Shown: positions 40,943-49,899 of the stretch, piece after piece
Layout of the letters: every line of letters starts with the position of its first letter
Numbering within the stretch: position 1 is the first letter of the stretch
Source of the DNA: Devosia sp. 66-14
GTDB lineage: Bacteria; Pseudomonadota; Alphaproteobacteria; Rhizobiales; Devosiaceae
DNA length: 64,000 bases
NCBI GenBank assembly: GCA_001899085.1
Contig: MKVB01000001.1
Span: 530,785 to 594,784 of the forward strand
Reading direction: 5' to 3'
Program-made: the position numbers and the translations under genes
Notes under the pieces: model-generated
Databases searched by the model: none
What the model saw: the letters and a program-made list of their open reading frames with translations, nothing else
What the model was told of the DNA's origin: nothing

Positions 40943-43429
40943 ATGAGCGCTCCGGTTCAGATCATTCTCAACGCCGACAACTTCGTTACGGATCGTGACG
41001 CGGCGGGCGGCGGTGGCGCCAAGAAGGACTTCTTCTTGGACCGGAACCGGGAGTTCACCCAGCACAAAACCGCCCTCGCACAGCAACTCGAGGCCTCGGC
41101 GGCCGAGATTGATCGGCAGGCCCCGCACTATGGCGCCATTGGCGTCGTCAAGGTGATCCTGCGCCGCGAGGCCTGGGCAAAGACCCACCGGCCCCGCCTC
41201 GCGCTATTCAAGCCGGCCCTAGGACGCGTGGTAGGTGGCCTCGACCTGGGCGAGATGCTCGTCGAGATGACGCCGGCTTCCCTCCGCCGCGTTGCGGCCG
41301 AGGTGCTGCGGGCCGAGGAACGCATTGAGTACCGGGAGAACAAGAGGACCGGTAAACTCGAACCGTGGCCAACGCAGCTTCGCAGCGAGGTCGGCGCTAT
41401 CGAGCGGATCGAACTGTACGGCGCTGGCGACCGGCGCCGCTTCTCGGTGGAACAGGCCGTGTCGTGGTTGTCCAACCCGTTGACCGGCAGCGCCTACCAG
41501 GTCGAGCTTTTCGACACGCCGCCGCCCATCGTGCAGTGGGACGCGCTGGATTCCGCGCACCGGACCCTCTACCAATCTTTCCTGTCCGGGCTAGGACAAC
41601 TCGGTATCAGCCTAACGGCGTACCGCCTGCGCGGCGACCGGGCGCCGGTCAGTACGCGGCTTGCTGTTCGCGTCGAGGAGCCGTCCGGCACCGCCAGCGT
41701 CCAACTCACGACGGGTGCGGCGAAACGCGGCCGCCCGCTGGCGCGGTTTGACTCGGATATCGGCCGCCACATCAAGCTCATCGCGTTCCTCGAGCGGCAT
41801 CCCCTCGTGCGCGAAATTTCCCTCCCCGGGACAATCGTGCGCACGGACCATGCGACGCGGTCGCGGCCGGCAACGGCGACGCTGCCGGTGCGGGATCCGT
41901 CCAAACTGTGGCCCCGCTTGGGGGTGATCGACGGCGGCGTCAGCAACACCTTGGGCGACTGGGTCATTGGCCGCTGGGACGTGCTCGATCCGAGCCACAT
42001 TAACCCGGCACATGGCACGTTCATCGCGGGGCTCGCGGTCGCGGGCGCCACCCTCAACGGCGCGACGGTCATCCCCGAACTCGACGGCGCCGAAATCTAC
42101 GACGTCTCGGTTCAGCCCGGCGCCGATGCGGCCTACCCGACCTATTATCCCGCAGGCATCGAGGATTTCCTCGTTGAGGTCGAGAATGCGGTCGCCGACG
42201 CGCGCAACCGTTACGGCGTGCGTATCTTCAATTTCAGCATGAATGTGCTGACGCCGGTCCAGTCTGACCACTACAGCTTTACCGCCAAGCGGCTGGACGA
42301 AATCGCTGACCGTTACGACGTCCTGATCTTCATCTCCGCGGGCAATCTCCGCAACGTCCGCCCGGAATGGCCGAATACGCCGGCCGGCGCGCTCGGCATG
42401 CTCGCCGGCATCCAAGATGACGGTCTGCTCGTTCCCGCCGAGAGCATCCGCAACGCAACGGTCGGTGCGCTCAATCCCCCGGGCATGACCGGTATCGAAC
42501 TCCACGCCCCCGCGCGCTACAGTCGTCGCGGACCGGGTCTCAAGTCGATGGTCAAGCCAGACTTCGCTCACGTTGGGGGCAGCGGCACGGCGCTCGCCAA
42601 CGTCGGCCACGGCCTATTCTCCGTCGATCCGACCGGCGCCATCACGGACGGTTGCGGTACCAGCTACTCGACACCGCTGGTTGCCAAGATTGCCGCCACG
42701 CTGGACGCGACGATCGAAGGGCCCGTGTCCCGCGAAACCATCCTCGCGCTGCTGACCCACCACGCGCGGTTGCCTGATTGCTTGGCCGATCCCCGTTTCA
42801 CGCCGGTCGCCCGGCACCTGGTCGGGCACGGCATCCCGCCTGACGCTGCCACCATCCTCGCTGGCGGCGATAACCAGATCACGCTGGTGTTCGCCGCGCG
42901 CATCATGCCCGGCAAGCAACTGGTCTTTCCGTTCAGCTGGCCCGCAAGCCTTGTGCTCGCCGATGGCAAGTGCGCCGGCAAGGCAAAACTGACGCTGGTC
43001 GCAAGCCCGCCGGTTGACGAACGGTTTGGCGCCGAACTCCTGCGCGTCAACATCGATGCAGCCCTGCAGCAGGACACGCCCGCGGGCTGGAAGCAGCAAT
43101 TGAAGCCGACCTACCTCCCGCATGACCACCCGGGGCACCCGATCGAAGCGGAGCGTATCCAGCACGGTCTGAAATGGAGCCCCGTCAAGGTCTGGTCGCG
43201 CACAACCAAGGGCATTGGCAAGTCCTCGAACTGGCGGCTGGTCGTGGAGTACCTCACCCGTTCAGACGAGACGATGCCGCCCGAAGGAGTGCCCTTCACC
43301 GCGGTCCTCACCATCGAGGACCTGACCGGAGACAAGCCTATTTTCAATGAGATGCGGCAAAGTCTTCAGGCATTGGGTGTGCAGGTTTCCGACATCCGCA
43401 CAGCGGCCCGCGTGACCGCCCGCGTCTAG
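40943..43429 (+). CDS. ietS: IetS-like subtilisin family serine protease
   Basis: An 828-residue S8 family protein without signal peptide. Catalytic residues are Asp330 in LGVIDGGVS, His357 in AHGTFIAGLA and Ser574 in GCGTSYSTPLVAK; the oxyanion Asn is in FISAGNLRN. About 320 residues precede the protease domain and about 220 follow it. In the IetAS pair the protease presumably acts in the cytoplasm under ATPase control; its target is unknown. The short gap to ietA implies one transcript. Confidence 0.82.
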   Translation: MSAPVQIILNADNFVTDRDAAGGGGAKKDFFLDRNREFTQHKTALAQQLEASAAEIDRQAPHYGAIGVVKVILRREAWAKTHRPRLALFKPALGRVVGGLDLGEMLVEMTPASLRRVAAEVLRAEERIEYRENKRTGKLEPWPTQLRSEVGAIERIELYGAGDRRRFSVEQAVSWLSNPLTGSAYQVELFDTPPPIVQWDALDSAHRTLYQSFLSGLGQLGISLTAYRLRGDRAPVSTRLAVRVEEPSGTASVQLTTGAAKRGRPLARFDSDIGRHIKLIAFLERHPLVREISLPGTIVRTDHATRSRPATATLPVRDPSKLWPRLGVIDGGVSNTLGDWVIGRWDVLDPSHINPAHGTFIAGLAVAGATLNGATVIPELDGAEIYDVSVQPGADAAYPTYYPAGIEDFLVEVENAVADARNRYGVRIFNFSMNVLTPVQSDHYSFTAKRLDEIADRYDVLIFISAGNLRNVRPEWPNTPAGALGMLAGIQDDGLLVPAESIRNATVGALNPPGMTGIELHAPARYSRRGPGLKSMVKPDFAHVGGSGTALANVGHGLFSVDPTGAITDGCGTSYSTPLVAKIAATLDATIEGPVSRETILALLTHHARLPDCLADPRFTPVARHLVGHGIPPDAATILAGGDNQITLVFAARIMPGKQLVFPFSWPASLVLADGKCAGKAKLTLVASPPVDERFGAELLRVNIDAALQQDTPAGWKQQLKPTYLPHDHPGHPIEAERIQHGLKWSPVKVWSRTTKGIGKSSNWRLVVEYLTRSDETMPPEGVPFTAVLTIEDLTGDKPIFNEMRQSLQALGVQVSDIRTAARVTARV

Positions 43430-43932
43430 CGTTGGAGCGCCTCGATCTCCGAGCGCACTTCCTTGATGAAAGTCTGCTTTAGCGCGAAGAAGCCGGTACC
43501 CGGTCCTTCCTTTGGCTTGGCGGCATTGGCGTCGAGCGCGGCGGTCCACACCTCTCGCGCTGCCGCCACTACGGCATCCGGCGCCTGGAGTGAGATCAGC
43601 TCCATCTTTGCCGTGATGCTGCTGAAGTCGGCGGCACGCGCGACCTTGGCATCGATCGCCTGCAATTGGAGGGTGGTCGCCTCGGCCAGAAACTCGCCAT
43701 AGAGCCGTTCGCGCGCCGCGAGGCGGTCCCGCGTTAGTGCGAGACGCCACTCAAAGCTCTTCATGCTGCGTCCGGCGAGATAGCTCACCACGCCTGCGAC
43801 AACGGCGGCCACGACTGTTGGCGCCAGGGCGGTGAAAAAGGCGATCGGGTCCAAGATTGTCTCCGCGTAGGTCGTTGGCCTTGCTTGCCCGCGTCGGCCG
43901 GCCGGCAGTATAGTTTGAGTCGGGCTAGACAC
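43426..43932 (-). CDS. membrane-anchored hypothetical protein
   Basis: A 168-residue protein with one transmembrane helix (FFTALAPTVVAAVVAGVVSYLAG, residues 32-54) and a long helical cytoplasmic region with SFEWRLALTRDRLAARERLYGEFLAEATTLQLQ. Such single-span helical proteins are common and unassigned. The start is a GTG and uncertain; the region before the helix is low in information. It converges with ietS with a four-base overlap. Confidence 0.6.
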   Translation of the reverse strand: MSSPTQTILPAGRRGQARPTTYAETILDPIAFFTALAPTVVAAVVAGVVSYLAGRSMKSFEWRLALTRDRLAARERLYGEFLAEATTLQLQAIDAKVARAADFSSITAKMELISLQAPDAVVAAAREVWTAALDANAAKPKEGPGTGFFALKQTFIKEVRSEIEALQR

Positions 43933-44047
43933 CTGTGACCTGTCGCCGGGTCAAACGTCTCAACTATCTCACTGAATTCCCGCACCCCGCTCATCGGGCT
44001 GCTGTGTAATCGGCGAACGGCAATGCCCGGAACCTTGCGAGGTCGCG

Positions 44048-44854
44048 ATGTCGTTTACGCTCGAAATCCAGCTCCATGCCGACGCCCTTGATGCCATGAA
44101 GGGCTATCTCACGCGGGCGCTGCCCGACGTGAAGTCTTCCCACCGTTGCGAAGCGCTCGCGCGTGGCTTTGCTTTCAGGACGTACGCCGCGATGAAGGCG
44201 GCGGCTTCCGACCTGTCAGCAGACGGAACCCTTCGCGCAACCGGCGAACACTTCACCGACTATCTCCGCGAGCAGGGGTTCGAGGTGGCTCCCGTGGCGT
44301 TCTACCGTGCCGCGGCACTGGCCGCCCTGCTGTCGGTCCACGCGCGCGAGCCGCTCCTGACGGTGTGGGGGATGGGCGTTGGCGAACTTCGGCGGCACGA
44401 CGATGGCCGTTGGGAAACCTATGACGAGCGCATGACGAGGGTCGCCGAGGCCCGCGCAGAACTGGTCGCCGACAGCTCGACTGAGGCGTTCCTGCTGGCG
44501 CTCGCCCTCGTGCAACGCCTCACGCCAACGACGACGGTTCGCCCCGGCAGCGGCAGCTACAAGCTCAAGCATATCGCCGAAAACTACGTGTGCGACTATC
44601 CCGGCGGCGGGCGTCTCGGTCCGCGTTACGTGTCGAACGGGCTGCTGATCGCGGCGGCGGTGCACGCCGGATACCGACACAGCGGGTCCCTTAACCGCAA
44701 CGGGTTCCACGACATCAATGTGAACTTCAACATGTCCAAGCGGGCGGTTGTCGACCTCGACTGCGAGGTACGCCCTGACGGCGCGGCGGCACAGGACCGC
44801 CGTGCACGAGAAGCGTGGCGCCGCACCCCTTCGTACTATCGGGCCGCATACTGA
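44048..44854 (+). CDS. mobile-element hypothetical protein
   Basis: A 268-residue soluble protein. It contains SSHRCEALARGFAFRTYAAMKAAASDL near residues 30-56, a block that recurs in uncharacterised plasmid and ICE proteins of alphaproteobacteria, and GSGSYKLKHIAENYVCDYPGGGRLGPRYVSNGLLIAAAVHAGY near 163-205. No activity can be assigned. A clear bidirectional terminator follows. Confidence 0.65.
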   Translation: MSFTLEIQLHADALDAMKGYLTRALPDVKSSHRCEALARGFAFRTYAAMKAAASDLSADGTLRATGEHFTDYLREQGFEVAPVAFYRAAALAALLSVHAREPLLTVWGMGVGELRRHDDGRWETYDERMTRVAEARAELVADSSTEAFLLALALVQRLTPTTTVRPGSGSYKLKHIAENYVCDYPGGGRLGPRYVSNGLLIAAAVHAGYRHSGSLNRNGFHDINVNFNMSKRAVVDLDCEVRPDGAAAQDRRAREAWRRTPSYYRAAY

Positions 44855-44862
44855 CGCCAAAG

Positions 44863-44888
44863 AAAAGCCCCGCCAAAGCGGGGCTTTT
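44863..44888. terminator. bidirectional rho-independent terminator
   Basis: AAAAGCCCCGC and GCGGGGCTTTT are perfect 11-base arms around CAAA, between the convergent hypothetical and ParB-like genes; A- and T-runs on each side suit both directions. Confidence 0.8.
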
Positions 44889-44899
44889 CGATGTGGTCG

Positions 44900-46570
44900 C
44901 TAGGGACGCAGTGGCTGAGGCAGCCACCCGTCACCGAGCGTCGTCGCGGTCAGTTCCGCCGCTTCGGTCTTCTTCCGCGCCGCCAGCATTCCGGCGACAT
45001 CGGTATGTTCGGCCTCGACAAGCTGGGCCGCCAGTTGCGCCTTGGTCAGCCTGCCGAAGAACCCGCCAGCCAGTGGCGTCCAGTGCTTGGTCATGTCGAG
45101 GCCAAGGGCCGTCGCAAGCACGTCCGACTGGCGCAGGGGGTCGCCGCGCCCCCTGCCCCGCTGCACCGCGTTGACGCTTACCCCGGCGATGATGGCCAAC
45201 AATTCGAGCAGCTTGTCGGTGTCGGCCTCGAGACACCAGCCCCAGAAGGCCCCCGCGTCTGGCAACTCCTGCCGCCAAGCCGCCACCAGCGCCGTGAGTG
45301 CTCCCGCTGCGGACCCTTCTTCCGGAGTCTTGATGAGCGGGCCGAGGTATTCACTGGTATGGGAGAGCCCAAGGCAGGTCGGGTTACCGATGCCGCCATA
45401 CAGCACCCGCAGTCCGAGGGTGTGCACCACGGACGCCAGCGCCACCTTGGTGTTGCGAGCGAGTTCGAGCCGCAGCGCGGCGGTGCGGTGGGCGGTGAGG
45501 TCAACCAATACGCTGTCAGGGAACTGCGGCGAACCTTCGGCTTCTTCTTCGGCGTCCTCGGCCTGTTCCGCCCGCTCGGCCTCGCGCTCGGCCTTCATCG
45601 CATCGGCGTCCAAAAGGCCACGGTCAATCTGCACTGCACCGCTGTAGTCGAGGCAGACCCTCGCCCCTGCCCGCGCCACGTCTTCCGGCCTGAAGGTTTC
45701 CGCTCCGTCTTCGCCTTCGTCCGGCTGCACCCAGCCGTAGCCGTATGAGGGCGAAAGCTCGACGGTAACCCACTTCCAGCCCTCGGCCCGCAGCGTTGCC
45801 GCCTCCGCTTCCAGCTTCTCGATAGCCAGCCGCTCAACCAGTGCCCCATCAGCCAGCATGGGCGGCTCCTCCTCGAAGAGGTTCCTGAGCACCGCGCCGC
45901 CTGCCGCCTCATAGGCTTCCAGCCCGACAAAGCGGCTGAGGCGATGGCCCGCCGCCAGCCCCTCGGCAGTCAGCGCACGGCGAATGCTCTCGGGGGTCCG
46001 GCTCCATTCCGGCAGCTCGGCCCACACCTGCTCCTGCCGCGCATGGTCCTCGACCAGCGCGAAGGCCATCATCTGGGCGAGGGTCAGTTCACCCTCGCGG
46101 TAACGGGCCCGCAGCGAAGGTGCCACCGCCGCCAGCCGCAGCCGCTGCTTCACCACGGTCGGCGTCACGCCGAAACGCGCCGCAACGTCCTCGACCGGCA
46201 TGCCCTGCTCCACCAACTCGGCGAATGCCGCGCATTGGTCGTCGGGGTGCATATCCTCGCGGATGGCGTTTTCGACCAGTGACAGCTCTAGGGCGTTCTC
46301 GCCTTCGTCCAGCACGAGGCAGTTGACCGGCAAGGTCTTCTCCACATCACCGCCCGCCGCCAAGCGGCGAAGGGCTTCCAGACGCCGCCCGCCCGCGACA
46401 ACCTCGAAACGGTTGCCGGAGGTCGGACGGACATTGAGGTTCTGGCGCAGGCCGTGGGTGGCAATCGAGGCCATCAGGCCTTCAAGGCTGCGACCGCGCC
46501 CGGTGCGGCGGACATTGGCCTTGGAATGCACAAGGCGGTTCAGGGGGATGGTTTGGATGGTGGTGGTCAT
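44900..46570 (-). CDS. ParB/RepB/Spo0J family protein
   Basis: A 556-residue protein: ParB N-terminal nuclease-like domain (IPLNRLVHSKANVRRTGRGRSLEGLMASIATHGLRQNLNVRPT...FEVVAGGRRLEALRRL, residues 8-72, then ENALELSLVENAIREDMHPDDQCAAF), an HTH centre with VEDVAARFGVTPTVVKQRLRLA near 126-147, and a long C-terminal region with an acidic stretch. No ParA is adjacent, and such long ParB-like proteins are frequent on plasmids and ICEs with roles in maintenance or regulation. AAGGAGA precedes the ATG. The leader is long and GC-structured. Confidence 0.85.
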   Translation of the reverse strand: MTTTIQTIPLNRLVHSKANVRRTGRGRSLEGLMASIATHGLRQNLNVRPTSGNRFEVVAGGRRLEALRRLAAGGDVEKTLPVNCLVLDEGENALELSLVENAIREDMHPDDQCAAFAELVEQGMPVEDVAARFGVTPTVVKQRLRLAAVAPSLRARYREGELTLAQMMAFALVEDHARQEQVWAELPEWSRTPESIRRALTAEGLAAGHRLSRFVGLEAYEAAGGAVLRNLFEEEPPMLADGALVERLAIEKLEAEAATLRAEGWKWVTVELSPSYGYGWVQPDEGEDGAETFRPEDVARAGARVCLDYSGAVQIDRGLLDADAMKAEREAERAEQAEDAEEEAEGSPQFPDSVLVDLTAHRTAALRLELARNTKVALASVVHTLGLRVLYGGIGNPTCLGLSHTSEYLGPLIKTPEEGSAAGALTALVAAWRQELPDAGAFWGWCLEADTDKLLELLAIIAGVSVNAVQRGRGRGDPLRQSDVLATALGLDMTKHWTPLAGGFFGRLTKAQLAAQLVEAEHTDVAGMLAARKKTEAAELTATTLGDGWLPQPLRP

Positions 46571-47702
46571 GGTGGTCTCCTTTGTTGGCAGGGGTTTTCA
46601 AGGCGCAAAGCGCGCCTGAAACCCTGCCCGTCGGCGAGACCGGGGGTGCAAAGGGCAAGGGAGGGGGATCACCCGGCCTGCACGGAGCGAAGCGCAGGAA
46701 GACCGGGGACACCCTTGCCCTGCGCCAGGGGCAGAGCCCCAAGTGTCCGGAGGCGTTGTAGCCGCATGCCTAACGTGCAGAGGCGGCTGTGGCACACGCC
46801 TCACACTTCACCCCGAATTCGCGCAATGTTAACAACATGTTAACCGATCGCACGCAGCCTTCACACCGGTGTCAAGTCGTTATGGCAAGAAACCGGGGTA
46901 GCATGTGGATAGCGGACTAGAAACGCTGGGAGAATCGGCGAATGATCCCACGTATGGTGTTAGGGTCGCCGACCTGCCCCCTACACGTAGAGCTTTGCGG
47001 CGGAAGTGATGTCTGTGGAAAATGCGGACATGATGGTTGACACGATAGGGACGGACCGCCCGGCGGGATTCGTTTTCGGGTTGACTTGGCTGGCGGGCGG
47101 CGCTTTACCTAAGCCGCTGCGAGAACTGATCGCTGCAACAACACTCGCAACGGTGCGCGCACGAGCGGCAATTGTCGCTCCTCTGCACGTCGTGTTGCCT
47201 GCGAAAGCGGGCGGCCGAACAGGAGTATGGCGTTGACAGAGACACGTGGTCGTGAGAGACTGTTCTCGTTACGTTCTCACCATCTCGTGAACGAAGTTGA
47301 CTGCTACTGCCGTAACACCGTCACGATTTTTTCCTTTTCACCTCTTGGTTCGATCGCTAGATCGGCCAGGCGACGGGTCTGACTAACCCGCCGCGCTCTT
47401 TCATTTTGGAAGAGCATTGTCGTTGAAGCGCCTCGGCCATGCTGGGGCGCTTCGCATTTGGGCGCTGCGCAGTGCGGAAGAACGCCTCTTGTTTGCCGTT
47501 GACTCTTTGCACGAACGCGGCATTCTAAAAAGCGCTTCGAGTACCAAGGCCCCGACTAGTCACCGGGGTTGAAGCAAAAAACGACAATGCTAACCGAAAT
47601 GAAAGGAGCCAAGAACCTGGTCAGTCCCGAGTTGGGCCCGTCGTTGTGCGGTGTCCATCCTAAGGCCCCACCTGCGACGGGCTGACTAGTTCTCAAAATT
47701 CG
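46571..47702. other. 1.1-kb region without a convincing gene
   Basis: Next to the ParB start is a GC-rich leader with the inverted pair GGGCAAGGG (46653-46661) and CCCTTGCCC (46712-46720). Further right are two ATGTTAAC repeats 11 bases apart near 46827-46844, and at 47300-47460 a run of hairpins including GAAGCGCC/GGCGCTTC at 47425-47453. A 76-codon reading at 47006-47236 has poor codon quality. Possible content: a regulatory/partition site region or an unrecognised structured RNA. Confidence 0.5.
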
Positions 47703-48080
47703 GTGACGCCAGGGTCTTGGTTTGGACCCGAAATGCAACACCCCACTTTTGACGGCCGCACGACCGTGCGCCCGAACTCGTCTGGCTCTGCCCGGTCAGG
47801 CCCGGCCCTGCCGATGGGCTTTCCTGCCTGCGTGACGCTCGGCAGCGGCACCACCCTCGACTTTGTGGAGGGAAGCCACCGCGTCAGGGTCCGTGTCATG
47901 CCCCAGACGCCGGCGCGCCCCGCACAGGGGATCATCCTCTACGATGGCGCTGCTTCGGCCATGCCGACGCTCATCGCCGAGGCGATGACGTTCTGCGTCC
48001 TCGAAGGCGCGCTCAACATCCGCGCGTTCGGCATCCGCGGCCCCATCCCGCCCCTCAAGCGTAGCGGGGGCCCGAAGTGA
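47703..48080 (+). CDS. hypothetical protein, first gene of desaturase/B3-B4 operon
   Basis: A protein of up to 125 residues; an internal ATG giving MQHPTFDGRTTV is the likelier start. The C-terminal half (GIILYDGAASAMPTLIAEAMTFCVLEGALNIRAFGIRGPI) looks like a compact folded domain; no family is recognised. Its stop overlaps the desaturase start (ATGA), so it is co-translated with the next gene. Confidence 0.55.
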   Translation: MTPGSWFGPEMQHPTFDGRTTVRPNSSGSARSGPALPMGFPACVTLGSGTTLDFVEGSHRVRVRVMPQTPARPAQGIILYDGAASAMPTLIAEAMTFCVLEGALNIRAFGIRGPIPPLKRSGGPK

Positions 48081-48994
48081 CGAGCTCCCGCATCGCCGAA
48101 CGCCGCGCACGCGGTTTCACAAGACCCAAGAATGCCGAGATCGACGCCGAGATGCGCCGGCTCGACGCCACCAACATCGTGATCAGCATCGCCTATGCCC
48201 TCACGTACGTGGTGCAGCTTTGGGTGCTCCCCCTCGTGATCTGGTGGATGGGGAGCCGGGAATGGTGGTGGCTGGTCTGGCCCGGGGCCTTCGCGCTGTT
48301 CATCTGGCAGGGAAGCCGGCTGAGAGCACTGGAGAACTTGGTTCACGACGCCGCACACCTCAACTGGTCGCGCGGGCATAAGTGGCTCAACGACCTGACG
48401 GCGACCCTGATCGTGGCCTCGCCGGTGATGCAGGTGCTCACGCTCTACCGCGCCATGCACGGGATGCACCACGCCGGGTTCGGCTCGTCGCTCGACCCCT
48501 GCATGGCCCGCGCGGTCATGGCCGGCCGGATCACCCGTGGTAATCCGTTGTGGGTTCGCCTATGGGCCGCCATCAAGATCGTGCCTGAACTGTCTGCGGA
48601 TTACTACCGCTCGCAGTTTGACCGGCGCTCCTATGGTCCCGTCGCGTTCATCGTCTGGCACGTGATCGTGGTCATCGTGCCGTACACCGTGTTCGTCGGC
48701 TTTGCCGACGCAATCGGCCTCTGGCTCACGTTCTGGCTGCTGCCGTTCCTGATCGCGTTGCCGATCATCAGGGCGCTCGCCGAGTCGGAGGAGCACGACT
48801 ACGGGCACGACGGCGGCGAACTGCAGGCGACGTTTACCAACGACAAGCTGATGTGGCGGATCCTCATCCACCCCGCCGGCGACGCCTGGCACGCTGCCCA
48901 TCATGTGCGCATGACCGTCCCTGCGTGGAAGGTCAAGCAGCTGCACGAGCTTCTCGTGCGCAGCATGCCCGAATACCGGGCGACGCTGGACTGA
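48077..48994 (+). CDS. fatty acid desaturase family membrane enzyme
   Basis: A 305-residue membrane protein with four or so hydrophobic spans and the three histidine boxes of the di-iron desaturase/hydroxylase superfamily: HDAAH at 90-94, HGMHH at 128-132 and HAAHH near 276. The superfamily includes acyl desaturases, hydroxylases and oxygenases acting on amino acids or small aromatics, so the substrate is open. Its neighbours on both sides belong to one operon: the small protein before it and the B3/4 protein 60 bp after it. Confidence 0.82.
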   Translation: MTSSRIAERRARGFTRPKNAEIDAEMRRLDATNIVISIAYALTYVVQLWVLPLVIWWMGSREWWWLVWPGAFALFIWQGSRLRALENLVHDAAHLNWSRGHKWLNDLTATLIVASPVMQVLTLYRAMHGMHHAGFGSSLDPCMARAVMAGRITRGNPLWVRLWAAIKIVPELSADYYRSQFDRRSYGPVAFIVWHVIVVIVPYTVFVGFADAIGLWLTFWLLPFLIALPIIRALAESEEHDYGHDGGELQATFTNDKLMWRILIHPAGDAWHAAHHVRMTVPAWKVKQLHELLVRSMPEYRATLD

Positions 48995-49054
48995 AGCGCA
49001 AACGGCGGGCTGCGACACGCAGCCCGCCGCAACCCAAACAGAAGGAAGAAACAA

Positions 49055-49792
49055 ATGAGTCACATCACCATTGAGGTGAGCGAGAGTGCTCGCCAGATCG
49101 TCCCCAATCTCCGGGTGTTCGGCGTCGTCGTGCGGGACCTCGACGGGTTGCGTAACGCCGACATCACGGTCGTGCTCGAGGCCGCCACCAAGTCCCTCGC
49201 CGAGGCCGGTTTCGATCCGGAGTTGCTGGCGCAGTCCGAGCCGTTCCGCTCGTGGCGGAACGTCTTTGCGGCGATGGGCCTCCAGCCTTCAAGGTTCCGG
49301 TCTAGCGTCGAAGCACTGGTGCGCCGCACCTTGAAGACGGGCATGGTGCCGGTCACGGGCATCAAGGCGGTCGATCTCTACAACGCCGGCTCGGTGTGGC
49401 ATCAGGTGCCGATGGGCGCCTACGACCTCGACCGCGTGTCCGGTCCAATCATGATCCGCACCGCCCAGCCGACTGATGCCTTTGTGCCGTTGGGGGGCGC
49501 GCCCGAAGATTTCCCGCTCAAGGAAACGGTCGTTGTCTACGCCCAGGATTCGCAGGTTCTCTGTTTCGGCGTGAACCACCGCGACAACCTCGAGACCGCG
49601 ATCACGCAGGAAACGAACGACGCGGTGTTCTTTGCCGAGTCCCTTGCCGACGTTGATCCGCTGGCGGCGCCCCGCGCATTGGAGTGGCTTGCCTCCCTGC
49701 TGTTCCAGATGGGGGCCTCGCGCGGTGCTGTGTTCGCGGTGCCCGTCAACGGCGAGCCGGTGCCGACGACGTCGTGGGACGAGATGGTCTAG
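49055..49792 (+). CDS. B3/B4 tRNA-binding (PheRS editing-like) domain protein
   Basis: A 245-residue protein matching the B3/4 domain of phenylalanyl-tRNA synthetase beta subunits: FRSWRNVFAAMGLQPSRFRSSVEALVRRTLKTG near residues 67-99, then VTGIKAVDLYNAGSVWHQVPMGAYDLDRVSGPIMIRTAQPTDAFVPLGG near 104-152. In PheRS this domain hydrolyses mischarged Tyr-tRNA(Phe). Stand-alone copies are thought to be trans-editing or related enzymes. AAGGAAG precedes the ATG. Presence beside a desaturase-like oxygenase is unusual. Confidence 0.78.
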   Translation: MSHITIEVSESARQIVPNLRVFGVVVRDLDGLRNADITVVLEAATKSLAEAGFDPELLAQSEPFRSWRNVFAAMGLQPSRFRSSVEALVRRTLKTGMVPVTGIKAVDLYNAGSVWHQVPMGAYDLDRVSGPIMIRTAQPTDAFVPLGGAPEDFPLKETVVVYAQDSQVLCFGVNHRDNLETAITQETNDAVFFAESLADVDPLAAPRALEWLASLLFQMGASRGAVFAVPVNGEPVPTTSWDEMV

Positions 49793-49859
49793 TGTAAGGC
49801 GGCAAGGAGCGGACCTCGCCCCAGCGGTGCGAAGGCAAGGAGCCCCCCTGCCCTACACT
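49791..49859 (+). terminator. stem-loop region after the B3/4 gene
   Basis: AGTGTA at the stop codon and TACACT 58 bases later form the outer stem; two GGCAAGGAGC copies (49801-49810 and 49834-49843) lie inside. It may end the operon. Confidence 0.35.
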
Positions 49860-49899
49860 GCGGCGGAGCCAAAGTCCGAGTGACCTGCGCTGGCGTCGC

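Noticed and set aside
47006-47236. 76-codon reading frame
   Set aside because: Unlike coding sequence nearby, no ribosome site, no recognisable protein.
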